A stretch of 17,476 nucleotides of DNA from Acidobacteriota bacterium (GTDB lineage Bacteria > Acidobacteriota > Holophagae > Holophagales > Holophagaceae). A program made the translations under genes and the position numbers. Location: NCBI GenBank assembly GCA_021778785.1, contig JAJYBX010000007.1, positions 1 through 17,476 of the forward strand, read 5' to 3'. The notes under the pieces are model-generated. The model did not search any database. It saw only the letters and a program-made list of their open reading frames with translations, and was not told the DNA's origin. Within the stretch, counting starts at the first letter, position 1, and each line of letters opens with the position of its first letter. Shown here one piece after another: positions 1 to 5,714 of the stretch.

Positions 1-30
1 GCATCGGTCCCTCCCAGAATCATTCCTAAC

Positions 31-63
31 GCAGAATCGGGCGGCAGGGCCGCCCGATTCTGC
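31..63 (-). terminator. Perfect 15-bp hairpin after the cyclophilin gene
   Basis: Positions 31-45 and 49-63 are exact reverse complements (15 bp) around a 3-nt loop. The hairpin starts 18 nt past the minus-strand stop codon of the cyclophilin gene. No clear T-run follows on either strand, so it is not a textbook intrinsic terminator. It may still stop transcription or stabilise the 3' end of the mRNA, and could also serve a gene lying to the left of the window. Confidence 0.6.
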
Positions 64-81
64 GCAGGTGATCAGCCCAGA

Positions 82-543
82 TCAGGCCTCCACCACCGTC
101 GCCTTGACGATGCGGTCGTTGGCCCGGATGGCCTGGACCACCTTGATGTCGGCCTCTGCGATGCACTGGCCGAAGACCGTGTGCACGCCGTCGAGGTGGC
201 TGGGGGCGCTGCCGTTGCAGATGAAGAACTGGCTGCCGCCCGTGTCCTTGCCGGCGTGGGCCATGGAAAGGGCCCCCAGCTTGTGCTTGTGGGGGTTTCC
301 GGCGGTCTCGCACTTGATCTTCCAGCCGGGGCCGCCGGTGCCGGGCATGCCCGAGGCGCCGGGTTTCGTGTTCGGGCAGCCGCCCTGGATGACGAAGTCG
401 GGGATCACGCGGTGGAAGGCCAGGCCGTCGTAGAAGCCGGACTCGATGAGCTTCACGAAGTTCGCCACGGTTCCAGGCGCCTCCTTCGGGAAGAGTTCCA
501 GGTTGATGTCGCCCTTGTCGGTCTGGAAGAGTACGCGGGTCAT
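82..543 (-). CDS. ppiB: Cyclophilin-type peptidyl-prolyl cis-trans isomerase
   Basis: This gene encodes a 153-residue single-domain cyclophilin, which catalyses cis-trans isomerisation of Xaa-Pro bonds during protein folding. There is no signal peptide, so it should act in the cytoplasm like PpiB. Visible signatures are [13 protein letters not shown] with the catalytic Arg at 45, Phe50 and Gln53; SQFFI at 104-108; and LDGVHTVFG around 117-125, with His121 matching the active-site His. The Trp of human cyclophilin A is replaced by His116, as is common in bacterial forms. Length is normal for a bacterial cytosolic cyclophilin. The ATG is preceded by a GAGAGGTG ribosome binding site. It is transcribed alone, divergently from the exported-protein gene at 601, with a candidate promoter at 571-599. 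The family call is firm; the ppiB name rests on the cytosolic form. Confidence 0.95.
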   Translation of the reverse strand: MTRVLFQTDKGDINLELFPKEAPGTVANFVKLIESGFYDGLAFHRVIPDFVIQGGCPNTKPGASGMPGTGGPGWKIKCETAGNPHKHKLGALSMAHAGKDTGGSQFFICNGSAPSHLDGVHTVFGQCIAEADIKVVQAIRANDRIVKATVVEA

Positions 544-570
544 GGTTCACCTCTCGGGGTCGAAACATCC

Positions 571-599
571 AGAATAGGATCCACCCACCCGGGAGTCAG
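571..599 (-). promoter_or_regulatory. Candidate sigma-70-type promoter for the cyclophilin gene
   Basis: Read on the minus strand there is CTGACT (599-594), a 17-nt spacer, and TATTCT (576-571). Each hexamer matches the consensus at four positions and the spacing is ideal. Transcription would start near 564, giving a leader of about 20 nt before the ATG at 543. The site lies in the 57-bp gap between divergent genes and abuts the ribosome binding site of the gene at 601. Assigned by eye only. Confidence 0.4.
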
Positions 600-600
600 C

Positions 601-1074
601 ATGAACTTCCTCCGCCCCCTGCCCTGGCTGATGCTGCCCGTGGCCCTGGCCGCAAGCCGGGGCCCCCTCCTGGGCGGCGGGACCCTGAGCCTCGGCGGAG
701 CCTCCTTTCACTTCGTGCCGAAGGATCTCGCCACGGCCGACCCGAAGGGAGGCCTGCCAGGCGCCCTCCGGGTCAAGGGCGACCTGGTCCCAGAGACCGG
801 GGGCCCGGCCTACGCCATGGAGCTGGTGGTCCTCCGGGACGGGCGGCTCTACCTCATGAGCCTCCGGCGCGGGGCGAAGGGTCAGTACCCCGACACCTGG
901 GCCGCCACCCTGGGCACCCGGGTGAAGGTGCTGACCCTGGAAGACCATCCCGGCGGACGGGTGGAACTGGAGGTCGAGGGTCGCCTCACGGGCGTCGTGG
1001 ACCGGAAGCCGGTCTCGGCCTCCTGGCAGGGGCGGCTCTGGGCCGTCTTCCCCGAACCGGATGAGGAGGACTGA
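601..1074 (+). CDS. Exported protein of unknown function
   Basis: I do not recognise this 157-residue protein. The N-terminus has a short hydrophobic stretch (about residues 4-18) ending in ALAAS, which looks like a signal peptide with possible cleavage near residue 18. There is no lipobox cysteine. The rest is rich in predicted beta-strand (for example YAMELVVLRDGRLYLMSL and RVELEVEGRLTG) and ends in an acidic tail, PEPDEED. The ATG at 601 is chosen because a GGGAG ribosome binding site lies 6-7 nt upstream and because the open frame to its left runs antisense through the cyclophilin gene. It is the first gene of a plus-strand group and is followed after 68 nt by a lipoprotein gene. Periplasmic or outer-envelope location is inferred from the signal peptide. 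Confidence 0.75.
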   Translation: MNFLRPLPWLMLPVALAASRGPLLGGGTLSLGGASFHFVPKDLATADPKGGLPGALRVKGDLVPETGGPAYAMELVVLRDGRLYLMSLRRGAKGQYPDTWAATLGTRVKVLTLEDHPGGRVELEVEGRLTGVVDRKPVSASWQGRLWAVFPEPDEED

Positions 1075-1142
1075 GCTCCGGCGGACGTCCGGAATGAACC
1101 ACCGGGCCGTTCATGGCATATCATCAGGGTTCCGGAGGTTGC

Positions 1143-1568
1143 ATGACGTTCCGCTTCGCCGTCCCCGCCCTGGTGCTGCTGGGGGCGGTCTCCTTCCTCG
1201 GCTGCCGCAAGATCCCCCTGACGCCCCGCTCTCCCGTGCCCTCGGGCACCGCCATCCTCCGGTTCACGCGGAAGGTCCATGGTCCCTTCGAGCTCAGCAT
1301 CGACGGCACCCGCATTCCCGTCGCCCAGTACCCCAAGGGGGCCGAGAGCCTCGTCATCAAGGGCCTGGCCCCCGGGAAGCATCGCTTCTTCCTCTCCAGC
1401 GCCCGCGAGATCTTCAGCCCCGACCTGGCGGATCTCGACATGCCCGCCGACAAGGGGATCTACCAGATCGTCCTCACCCAGAAATTCGAGGCCGTCCTCT
1501 ACGGCCAGCCGGATCCCCTGCCCCCGGCCGAGGGTCTGCCCGGGGTGAGCGCCGCCCTGCTCAAGTAG
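1143..1568 (+). CDS. Probable small lipoprotein
   Basis: A 141-residue protein with a basic-hydrophobic signal sequence (MTFRFAVPALVLLGAVSFLG) and Cys21 at the expected lipoprotein cleavage site. The residue at -3 is Phe, not the usual Leu, so the lipobox is acceptable but not ideal. The mature part contains a segment of the form IDGTRIPV then LVIKGLAPGKHRF (about residues 56-84), which resembles the small beta-sandwich PEGA-type repeats of bacterial envelope proteins; this likeness is tentative. GGAGG at 1134-1138 precedes the ATG at 1143. An in-frame ATG at 1113 is less likely because it lacks a ribosome site and would put ten polar residues before the signal sequence. The stop is 2 nt before the ferredoxin start, so the two are almost certainly co-transcribed. 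Confidence 0.8.
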   Translation: MTFRFAVPALVLLGAVSFLGCRKIPLTPRSPVPSGTAILRFTRKVHGPFELSIDGTRIPVAQYPKGAESLVIKGLAPGKHRFFLSSAREIFSPDLADLDMPADKGIYQIVLTQKFEAVLYGQPDPLPPAEGLPGVSAALLK

Positions 1569-1570
1569 CC

Positions 1571-1864
1571 ATGCCCCTCCTGGCCCGAACCCGGGGGCGG
1601 GACCGGGCCCTGGGCACCCACGGCACCCTCATGGCCCTGTGCCAGGCCGCGGGCCTGCCCATCGCCTCTGCCTGTTCGGGCCGCGGGGCCTGCGCCCGCT
1701 GCCTCGTGACGGTGATCTCCGGCGCCGCGGCCCTCAGCCGGCCCGGAATCCGCGAGCGCCGCCTGCTGGCCCGCGTGGGGGCCGGATCGGACCAGCGCCT
1801 CAGCTGCCAGTGCAGGATCGTCGACCCCTCCGCGGACGTGGACATCACCACGGGGTACTGGTGA
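1571..1864 (+). CDS. [2Fe-2S] ferredoxin, plant/adrenodoxin fold
   Basis: A 97-residue electron carrier. Cys35, Cys41 and Cys44 form the C-x5-C-x2-C cluster loop (ACSGRGACARC) and Cys79 in RLSCQC supplies the fourth ligand, with the usual 'GTLMALCQAAGLPI' helix before the loop. There is an extra Cys81 and an extra Cys24. The first beta strands are short compared with plant-type ferredoxins, so the fold is minimal. The ATG at 1571 lies 2 nt after the lipoprotein stop without a Shine-Dalgarno of its own, which suggests translational coupling. The stop overlaps the GTG of the hydrolase (GTGA at 1861-1864). No reductase or oxygenase gene is nearby, so its redox partner cannot be named. No signal peptide, hence cytoplasmic. 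Confidence 0.88.
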   Translation: MPLLARTRGRDRALGTHGTLMALCQAAGLPIASACSGRGACARCLVTVISGAAALSRPGIRERRLLARVGAGSDQRLSCQCRIVDPSADVDITTGYW

Positions 1865-2832
1865 ATCGGAGGGCGGCCGTCGCCTTGGCCCTCGCTCCCA
1901 TCCTGGGGGTGGGAGGCTTCATGGCCTGGAAGGCCCGGGCCGTGGCCCGGGAGCTGGTGGACCCGCCCTTCTACCGACCCCAGCCCCTGGCCCGTGTGGA
2001 AGCCACCTATGCCGAACTGGCGGCCGGTTCCCCGGGCGATCCAGGAGGCGCATGGTCCAGCGAGGACGTGGACGGACTGCAGCTCTGGCGCCTGCACCGC
2101 CACCCCCCTGCCCCGGGCGTCGTGCTCCTCCTCCATGGCTTCGGGGACGACCGCTGGGGCACCAGCCCCGCCCTCCGCTGGTTCCCCGGGCTGGATGCCG
2201 CGATCTTCACCTATCTGCGCCGGGACGATGCCCTGAGGGCCGGTCATCCGGCCCCGCCCATCACCTTCGGCGTCCGCGAGTCGGAGAACGTGGTCCGCAT
2301 CGTCCACCGGTTGGAGGCAGAGGGGACGCCCCGGAACCGCATCCTCCTCATGGGCCGCAGCCTGGGAGCCTCCGTGGGGATGATGGCCCTGGCGGACCTG
2401 GAGCGGGAGGGCAAGGGCCCCCTCGGCGGCTTCATCTGGGAGGGCCCGCCCGCCAGCAGCCGGGACTTCGCGGAGCGCCTGGTGCGGGGCCCCGGGGACC
2501 GGTGGTGGCATGTGCTCGCGCCGCCCATCGGGGCCCTGGCCTCCGCCTGGGCCGGCCACATGGGCGGCTACCGCCCGGCCGACACGGACCTGGTGCGGCG
2601 GGTCGGGACCCTGCGGTTCCAGACCCCCAGCCTCTGCTTCCTCGCCACCCAGGACCGTCTCGCCCCGCCCCCGGTCCAGCGGGCCCTGGCGGCGCACTTC
2701 GAGGCCATCCGGGTCATGGCGGTGCCTACCTGGCACCTCCACTGTTCCGAGATCCTCGGTCCGGCCTACGCCGCGGACATCGCAGATTCCGTGCGGGCCT
2801 GGATTCCGGAGAACGGGAAAGGGGGGCGCTGA
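1861..2832 (+). CDS. Membrane-anchored alpha/beta hydrolase
   Basis: A 323-residue alpha/beta-hydrolase. An N-terminal hydrophobic segment (about residues 5-23) is followed by an extracytoplasmic-type body, so it is likely anchored facing the periplasm or exported. The oxyanion motif is LLHGFGDD at 91-97, the nucleophile elbow is GRSLG with Ser167, the acid is probably Asp265 in TQDRLAPP, and the catalytic His is 292 or 294 in WHLHC. The substrate cannot be read from sequence; esterase, thioesterase or peptidase activity are all possible. The start is taken as GTG at 1861, overlapping the ferredoxin stop by 4 nt, because this places the hydrophobic segment at the N-terminus; the upstream open frame is only antisense or overlap extension. 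The stop codon lies inside a GC hairpin shared with the convergent gene. Confidence 0.85.
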   Translation: MNRRAAVALALAPILGVGGFMAWKARAVARELVDPPFYRPQPLARVEATYAELAAGSPGDPGGAWSSEDVDGLQLWRLHRHPPAPGVVLLLHGFGDDRWGTSPALRWFPGLDAAIFTYLRRDDALRAGHPAPPITFGVRESENVVRIVHRLEAEGTPRNRILLMGRSLGASVGMMALADLEREGKGPLGGFIWEGPPASSRDFAERLVRGPGDRWWHVLAPPIGALASAWAGHMGGYRPADTDLVRRVGTLRFQTPSLCFLATQDRLAPPPVQRALAAHFEAIRVMAVPTWHLHCSEILGPAYAADIADSVRAWIPENGKGGR

Positions 2833-2841
2833 GCCCCCCTT
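2819..2841. terminator. GC-rich hairpin between convergent genes
   Basis: AAGGGGGGC (2819-2827) pairs with GCCCCCCTT (2833-2841) around the 5-nt loop GCTGA. The hairpin overlaps the stop codon of the hydrolase (2830-2832) and lies 22 nt past the stop of the CsgG-like gene read from the other side. T-runs are short on both strands (two or three T), so efficiency is uncertain. Its position between converging genes favours a two-way terminator. Confidence 0.65.
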
Positions 2842-2862
2842 CTCACGGGATGCCGGATCCGC

Positions 2863-3606
2863 TCACTCGTCCGATTCGGCGTTGGCCATGCCCGTGGCGC
2901 GGATCAGCTTCGGCGTGATGCGCTGCACGATGGGCTCGAAGACCTTGTTCACGAGTTCCTCGTCGTACTGCACCTCGGCACCCGTTCCGGCCACCTTCAC
3001 GCTGGTGTCGGAGAGCTTGTCCTCGTCCTTCCAGGCGCCCAGGATCTCCCCGGTCTCCACCTCGATGAGGCGGATGTCCAGGCGCCCGGTGAAGGAGGCC
3101 TTCTTCACGTTGACGCTCCCCGCGACCGCGCCGGCCATGCCGTCGCCCGTCAGCTTCCCGACCAGGGCGCCCACGCCCCAGCCCGAGGAGAAGCCGCCCT
3201 CCTTGTAGGCGAAGCGGGTGATCTTCCCGGTCATGACGTACTTCACCCCCAGGAGCTTGCCGATCTTCTGCACGGTGGAGGTGTCCACCTCGCCGCTCTG
3301 CTGGAAGTTCAGCTCGTCGCGGATCTCCTGGAGACGCTCCCGCTCCACCACCCGGATCTTGCCGTGGCCCTTCTCCATGATCTCGGTGGTGAAGAGGTCC
3401 CGGAGCTGGTTGGAGATGGTGCCCATCTGGTTGCCCCAGCCGCCGAAGCGCCAGCCGTGCCAGGCATCGGGCGCGGCCTTGAATTCGAGGATGGCGATGC
3501 GGGGCAGCTTGGCCTTCTCCTCCTTGCTGAGGCGCTTCTGGGCGAAGGCGGGCATGGCCAGGACGAGCAAGGAGGCTGTGACGGCGAGCAGCTTGCTGAG
3601 GCGCAT
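2863..3606 (-). CDS. CsgG-family exported protein
   Basis: A 247-residue protein with a clear signal peptide (residues 1-22, cleavage after AFA). There is no lipobox Cys, unlike E. coli CsgG, so the mature protein should be periplasmic and not lipid-anchored. The core has the CsgG-family pattern: a strand RIAILEF (36-42), RVVERERLQEIRDEL (85-99), then 'KIGKLLGVKYVMTGKITRF' (114-132). Next is a Gly-rich stretch (about 138-165), then a strand-rich part with the typical 'RLDIRLIEVETGEIL' (175-189). CsgG proteins form curli export channels, but many family members in soil bacteria have no known role, and no csgA/B/E/F genes are visible here. It follows the HU-like gene after 33 nt, with AGGAGT before the ATG, and is probably its operon partner. 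Confidence 0.85.
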   Translation of the reverse strand: MRLSKLLAVTASLLVLAMPAFAQKRLSKEEKAKLPRIAILEFKAAPDAWHGWRFGGWGNQMGTISNQLRDLFTTEIMEKGHGKIRVVERERLQEIRDELNFQQSGEVDTSTVQKIGKLLGVKYVMTGKITRFAYKEGGFSSGWGVGALVGKLTGDGMAGAVAGSVNVKKASFTGRLDIRLIEVETGEILGAWKDEDKLSDTSVKVAGTGAEVQYDEELVNKVFEPIVQRITPKLIRATGMANAESDE

Positions 3607-3639
3607 GGAGACTCCTGGTGAAGGGTGAAGATTCGGGGC

Positions 3640-3936
3640 TTAGTCGTCGATCAACTTGCTGCGCAGCTCCTTGCCGAGCTTGAAGTACACCACCCGCTTG
3701 GGCGGGACCTGGATGCTCTCGCCGCTCCTGGGATTGCGGCCCTGGCGGGCCCGGCGGTCCCGCAGCCGGAAACTGCCGAACCCGCGCAGCTCCACGCCCT
3801 CACCGTCCTTCAGCGAGACGATGATGCTGTCCAGGAAGGTGTTCACCAGCAGGTCCGCGTCCTTCTTCCCCAGTTCCAGTCGTTCCATCAGGTGTCGAGA
3901 CAGGTCGGCCTTGGTGAGGGTTTCCATCGGATCCAT
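3640..3936 (-). CDS. HU/IHF-family DNA-binding protein
   Basis: A 98-residue nucleoid protein that bends DNA as a dimer. The family signature is clear: helix region LTKADLSRHLMERL (7-20), 'VELRGFGSFRLRDRRARQ' (48-65) and the arm tip GRNPRSGE (66-73), where Pro69 is the intercalating residue. The C-terminal VYFKLGKELRSKL is also typical. It ends in acidic IDD. It resembles IHF-alpha more than HU in having N- and C-terminal extensions, but I cannot assign a subtype. The ATG at 3936 is chosen because GGAG lies 5 nt upstream (3942-3945). The longer start at 4005 would sit upstream of the candidate -10 box and add a non-family tail; the ATG at 3927 is possible but lacks its own ribosome site. First gene of a pair with the CsgG-like gene. 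Confidence 0.92.
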   Translation of the reverse strand: MDPMETLTKADLSRHLMERLELGKKDADLLVNTFLDSIIVSLKDGEGVELRGFGSFRLRDRRARQGRNPRSGESIQVPPKRVVYFKLGKELRSKLIDD

Positions 3937-3941
3937 GGGAA

Positions 3942-3945
3942 CTCC
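3942..3945 (-). promoter_or_regulatory. Ribosome binding site deciding the HU-like start
   Basis: GGAG on the minus strand, 5 nt before the ATG at 3936. It supports that start over the in-frame ATGs at 4005 and 3927. The surrounding leader (CTTCACC, then GGAGT, then C-rich bases, then ATG) is nearly repeated before the CsgG-like gene. Confidence 0.6.
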
Positions 3946-3983
3946 AGGGGTGAAGGGCGGAGGGTGGCTGGAAGGCAACCCCC

Positions 3984-4012
3984 AATAAATCCCCATCCCA
4001 CCCATCGGTCAA
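3984..4012 (-). promoter_or_regulatory. Candidate sigma-70-type promoter for the HU-like/CsgG-like pair
   Basis: On the minus strand TTGACC (4012-4007, five of six consensus bases) is followed by a 17-nt spacer and TTTATT (3989-3984, four of six). Transcription would start near 3977 and give a leader of about 40 nt. It lies between the pepA terminator and the gene start, where a promoter is needed. This is the best promoter match I see in the window; assigned by eye. Confidence 0.5.
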
Positions 4013-4037
4013 GGGGCCATCTCCATCCATACGAGAA

Positions 4038-4061
4038 AAAAGGGGGCCGAGGCCCCCTTTT
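4038..4061 (-). terminator. pepA: Intrinsic terminator of pepA
   Basis: An 11-bp stem (4038-4048 with 4051-4061, core GGGGGCC/GGCCCCC) lies about 20 nt past the pepA stop. Read on the minus strand it is followed by a run of six T (partly in the stem), then CTCG. This is the most convincing rho-independent terminator in the window and insulates pepA from the HU-like operon. Confidence 0.8.
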
Positions 4062-4081
4062 CCGTCCTTCGCCGGGAGGAA

Positions 4082-5554
4082 TCAATCCATGAGCCATTCC
4101 AGCAGGAACCTGGGGCCCTCGCCGCTGGCGCCGTGGGTGCGGTAGTCCCGCTCCTTGGCGGACCAGCTGCCGGAAAGGTCGATGTGGGCCCAGGAGGCAT
4201 CCCCCACGAACTCCCGGAGGAAGAGGCCGGCGGTGATGGTGCCGCCCCAGCGGCTGCCCGTGATGTTCTTCAGATCGGCCAGGGGGCTCTTCAGGAGTTC
4301 CGAATACTCCTCGACCAGGGGAAGCTGCCAGAGGTGCTCCCCCGCGCCTCCGCCGGCGTCCAGCAGCCGGTCCACCAGCTTCTGGTCCGTCCCCATCACC
4401 GCGGACACGGCATCACCCATGGCGACGAGGGCCGCGCCGGTGAGGGTGGCCAGATCCACGATGTGATCCGCTCCGAACTCGCCGGCGTAGTGGAGGAGGT
4501 CCGCCAGCACCAGCCGGCCCTCGGCATCGGTGTTCAGGACTTCCACGGTCTTGCCGCTCCGGGTGCGGAGCACGTCCCCGGGCTTGTAGCTGGTGCCGGA
4601 AACCATGTTCTCCACCAGACCCATGAGGCCCGTCACCTGGACGGGAGCCTCCATCTGGGCGCAGGCCACGAGGGTGGCCAGGACGATGGCCGCCCCGGTC
4701 ATGTCGTCCTTCATGGTCTCCATGCCCGAGGCGTCCTTCAGGGAGAGCCCGCCGGAGTCGAAGCAGACGCCCTTGCCCACCAGGACGATGTGCTTCTTGG
4801 GCTTCTCCTTGGGCTTGTATTCCAGCTTCACGACGCGGGGCGGCCGGGCGCTGCCCTGGCCCACGGCCAGCACGGAACGGAATCCGCCCTTCTCGAGGGC
4901 CGGCACATCCATCACGTCGCAGTGGATCTTGTGCTGTTTCGCGAGTTTGGCAGCCATTTCGGCGAAAACCTCGGGATAGAGGTCGCCCGCGGGCGTGTTC
5001 GCAAGATCCCGCACGCGGTGGCAGGCGGCCACGCCGGATTCGATCATCGGCAGCTTGCGGCGGGCCTTCCGCGTGTCATCGCCGTTGGTGAATATTTCCA
5101 CGGAGGCGAACTGCTTCGCTTCCGCTTTTTCGCCCTTGAAGGAGACGAGGTCGTAATTCGAGAGCAAGGCCCCCTCGGCCACCGCCACCTGCACCGCATC
5201 GTGATCCAGCGTGGACGTGGAGGGGGAGAGGATGCCGATGGCCTTCCACTTCTTCTTCAGGCAGAACCGCGCGGCGCTGCCCACGGCCTTGCGGATCTTG
5301 TTGAGCGTGACCTTCTCTTCGTCGCCGAGGCCCACGAGGACCATCCAGCGGCTGCCCTTGACACCATTGGGATGATGGAGGGGCACAACTTCAAGATAGT
5401 CGGCTTTGAAATCCTCCTCGTCCATCACCTGCCGGGCCACCTTGCTGATGGCCAGAGGCAATCGGTGACGCTCGCGCCCGGAAAAGACCGGAACCACCAG
5501 CGCGTCGCCCGCGAAGTCCTTCCCCGGCTGGGAACTGATATCCACTGTAGGCAT
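4082..5554 (-). CDS. pepA: Leucyl aminopeptidase (M17 family)
   Basis: A full-length, 490-residue M17 metallo-aminopeptidase that removes N-terminal residues from peptides in the cytoplasm as a hexamer with two metal ions. All key residues of the family are in place: Lys261 and Asp266 (VGKGVCFDSGG), catalytic Lys273 (GLSLK), Asp284 (MKDDMTGA), Asp343 and Glu345 and catalytic Arg347 in the NTDAEGR signature. Each is shifted by exactly nine from the E. coli PepA numbering. The N-terminal third (residues 1-165) is the less conserved macro-like domain. A strong AGGGAGGA precedes the ATG. It is a single-gene unit, divergent from the pabB-like gene and closed by the hairpin at 4038-4061. In enterobacteria PepA also binds DNA; nothing here shows that for this protein. 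Confidence 0.97.
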   Translation of the reverse strand: MPTVDISSQPGKDFAGDALVVPVFSGRERHRLPLAISKVARQVMDEEDFKADYLEVVPLHHPNGVKGSRWMVLVGLGDEEKVTLNKIRKAVGSAARFCLKKKWKAIGILSPSTSTLDHDAVQVAVAEGALLSNYDLVSFKGEKAEAKQFASVEIFTNGDDTRKARRKLPMIESGVAACHRVRDLANTPAGDLYPEVFAEMAAKLAKQHKIHCDVMDVPALEKGGFRSVLAVGQGSARPPRVVKLEYKPKEKPKKHIVLVGKGVCFDSGGLSLKDASGMETMKDDMTGAAIVLATLVACAQMEAPVQVTGLMGLVENMVSGTSYKPGDVLRTRSGKTVEVLNTDAEGRLVLADLLHYAGEFGADHIVDLATLTGAALVAMGDAVSAVMGTDQKLVDRLLDAGGGAGEHLWQLPLVEEYSELLKSPLADLKNITGSRWGGTITAGLFLREFVGDASWAHIDLSGSWSAKERDYRTHGASGEGPRFLLEWLMD

Positions 5555-5714
5555 GGAGCTTCCTCCCTGGGTTGAAGGCTAATGTGGGGAACGGAAAAAC
5601 GGAACCCTGTTTTTTTGTTCCTTATTGCTCCCGGATGTCACAACCATTAGCACACTTTTTTTCATACTAGTGCGTCGATCAAATAACGGGACTCCGGTTT
5701 AAGATGATCATCCC
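5555..5714. other. AT-richer divergent intergenic region
   Basis: This 160-bp gap separates divergent pepA and the pabB-like gene and is the most AT-rich stretch of the window. It has two T-runs on the plus strand (seven or more T near 5610-5616 and near 5656-5662), a short ACGGAA direct repeat (5591-5604), and a GGAAC/GTTCC pair (5601-5605, 5617-5621). It must hold both promoters, but I could not find a hexamer pair with good spacing on either strand. No small gene is evident. Confidence 0.5.

Noticed and set aside
1061..1570. Upstream in-frame extension of the ferredoxin
   Set aside because: It overlaps the lipoprotein gene in another frame and is Arg/Pro-rich. The family N-terminus begins at the ATG at 1571.
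3937..4005. Longer start for the HU-like protein
   Set aside because: It would begin upstream of the candidate -10 box, lacks a ribosome site and adds a Pro-rich tail unknown in the family.
4133..5575. Plus-strand open frame of about 480 codons opposite pepA
   Set aside because: It is antisense to a complete PepA with all catalytic residues, and its own translation shows no family motif.
5608..5664. T-runs as intrinsic terminators
   Set aside because: No GC-rich stem directly precedes either run on the plus strand, and the genes diverge here so no terminator is needed.
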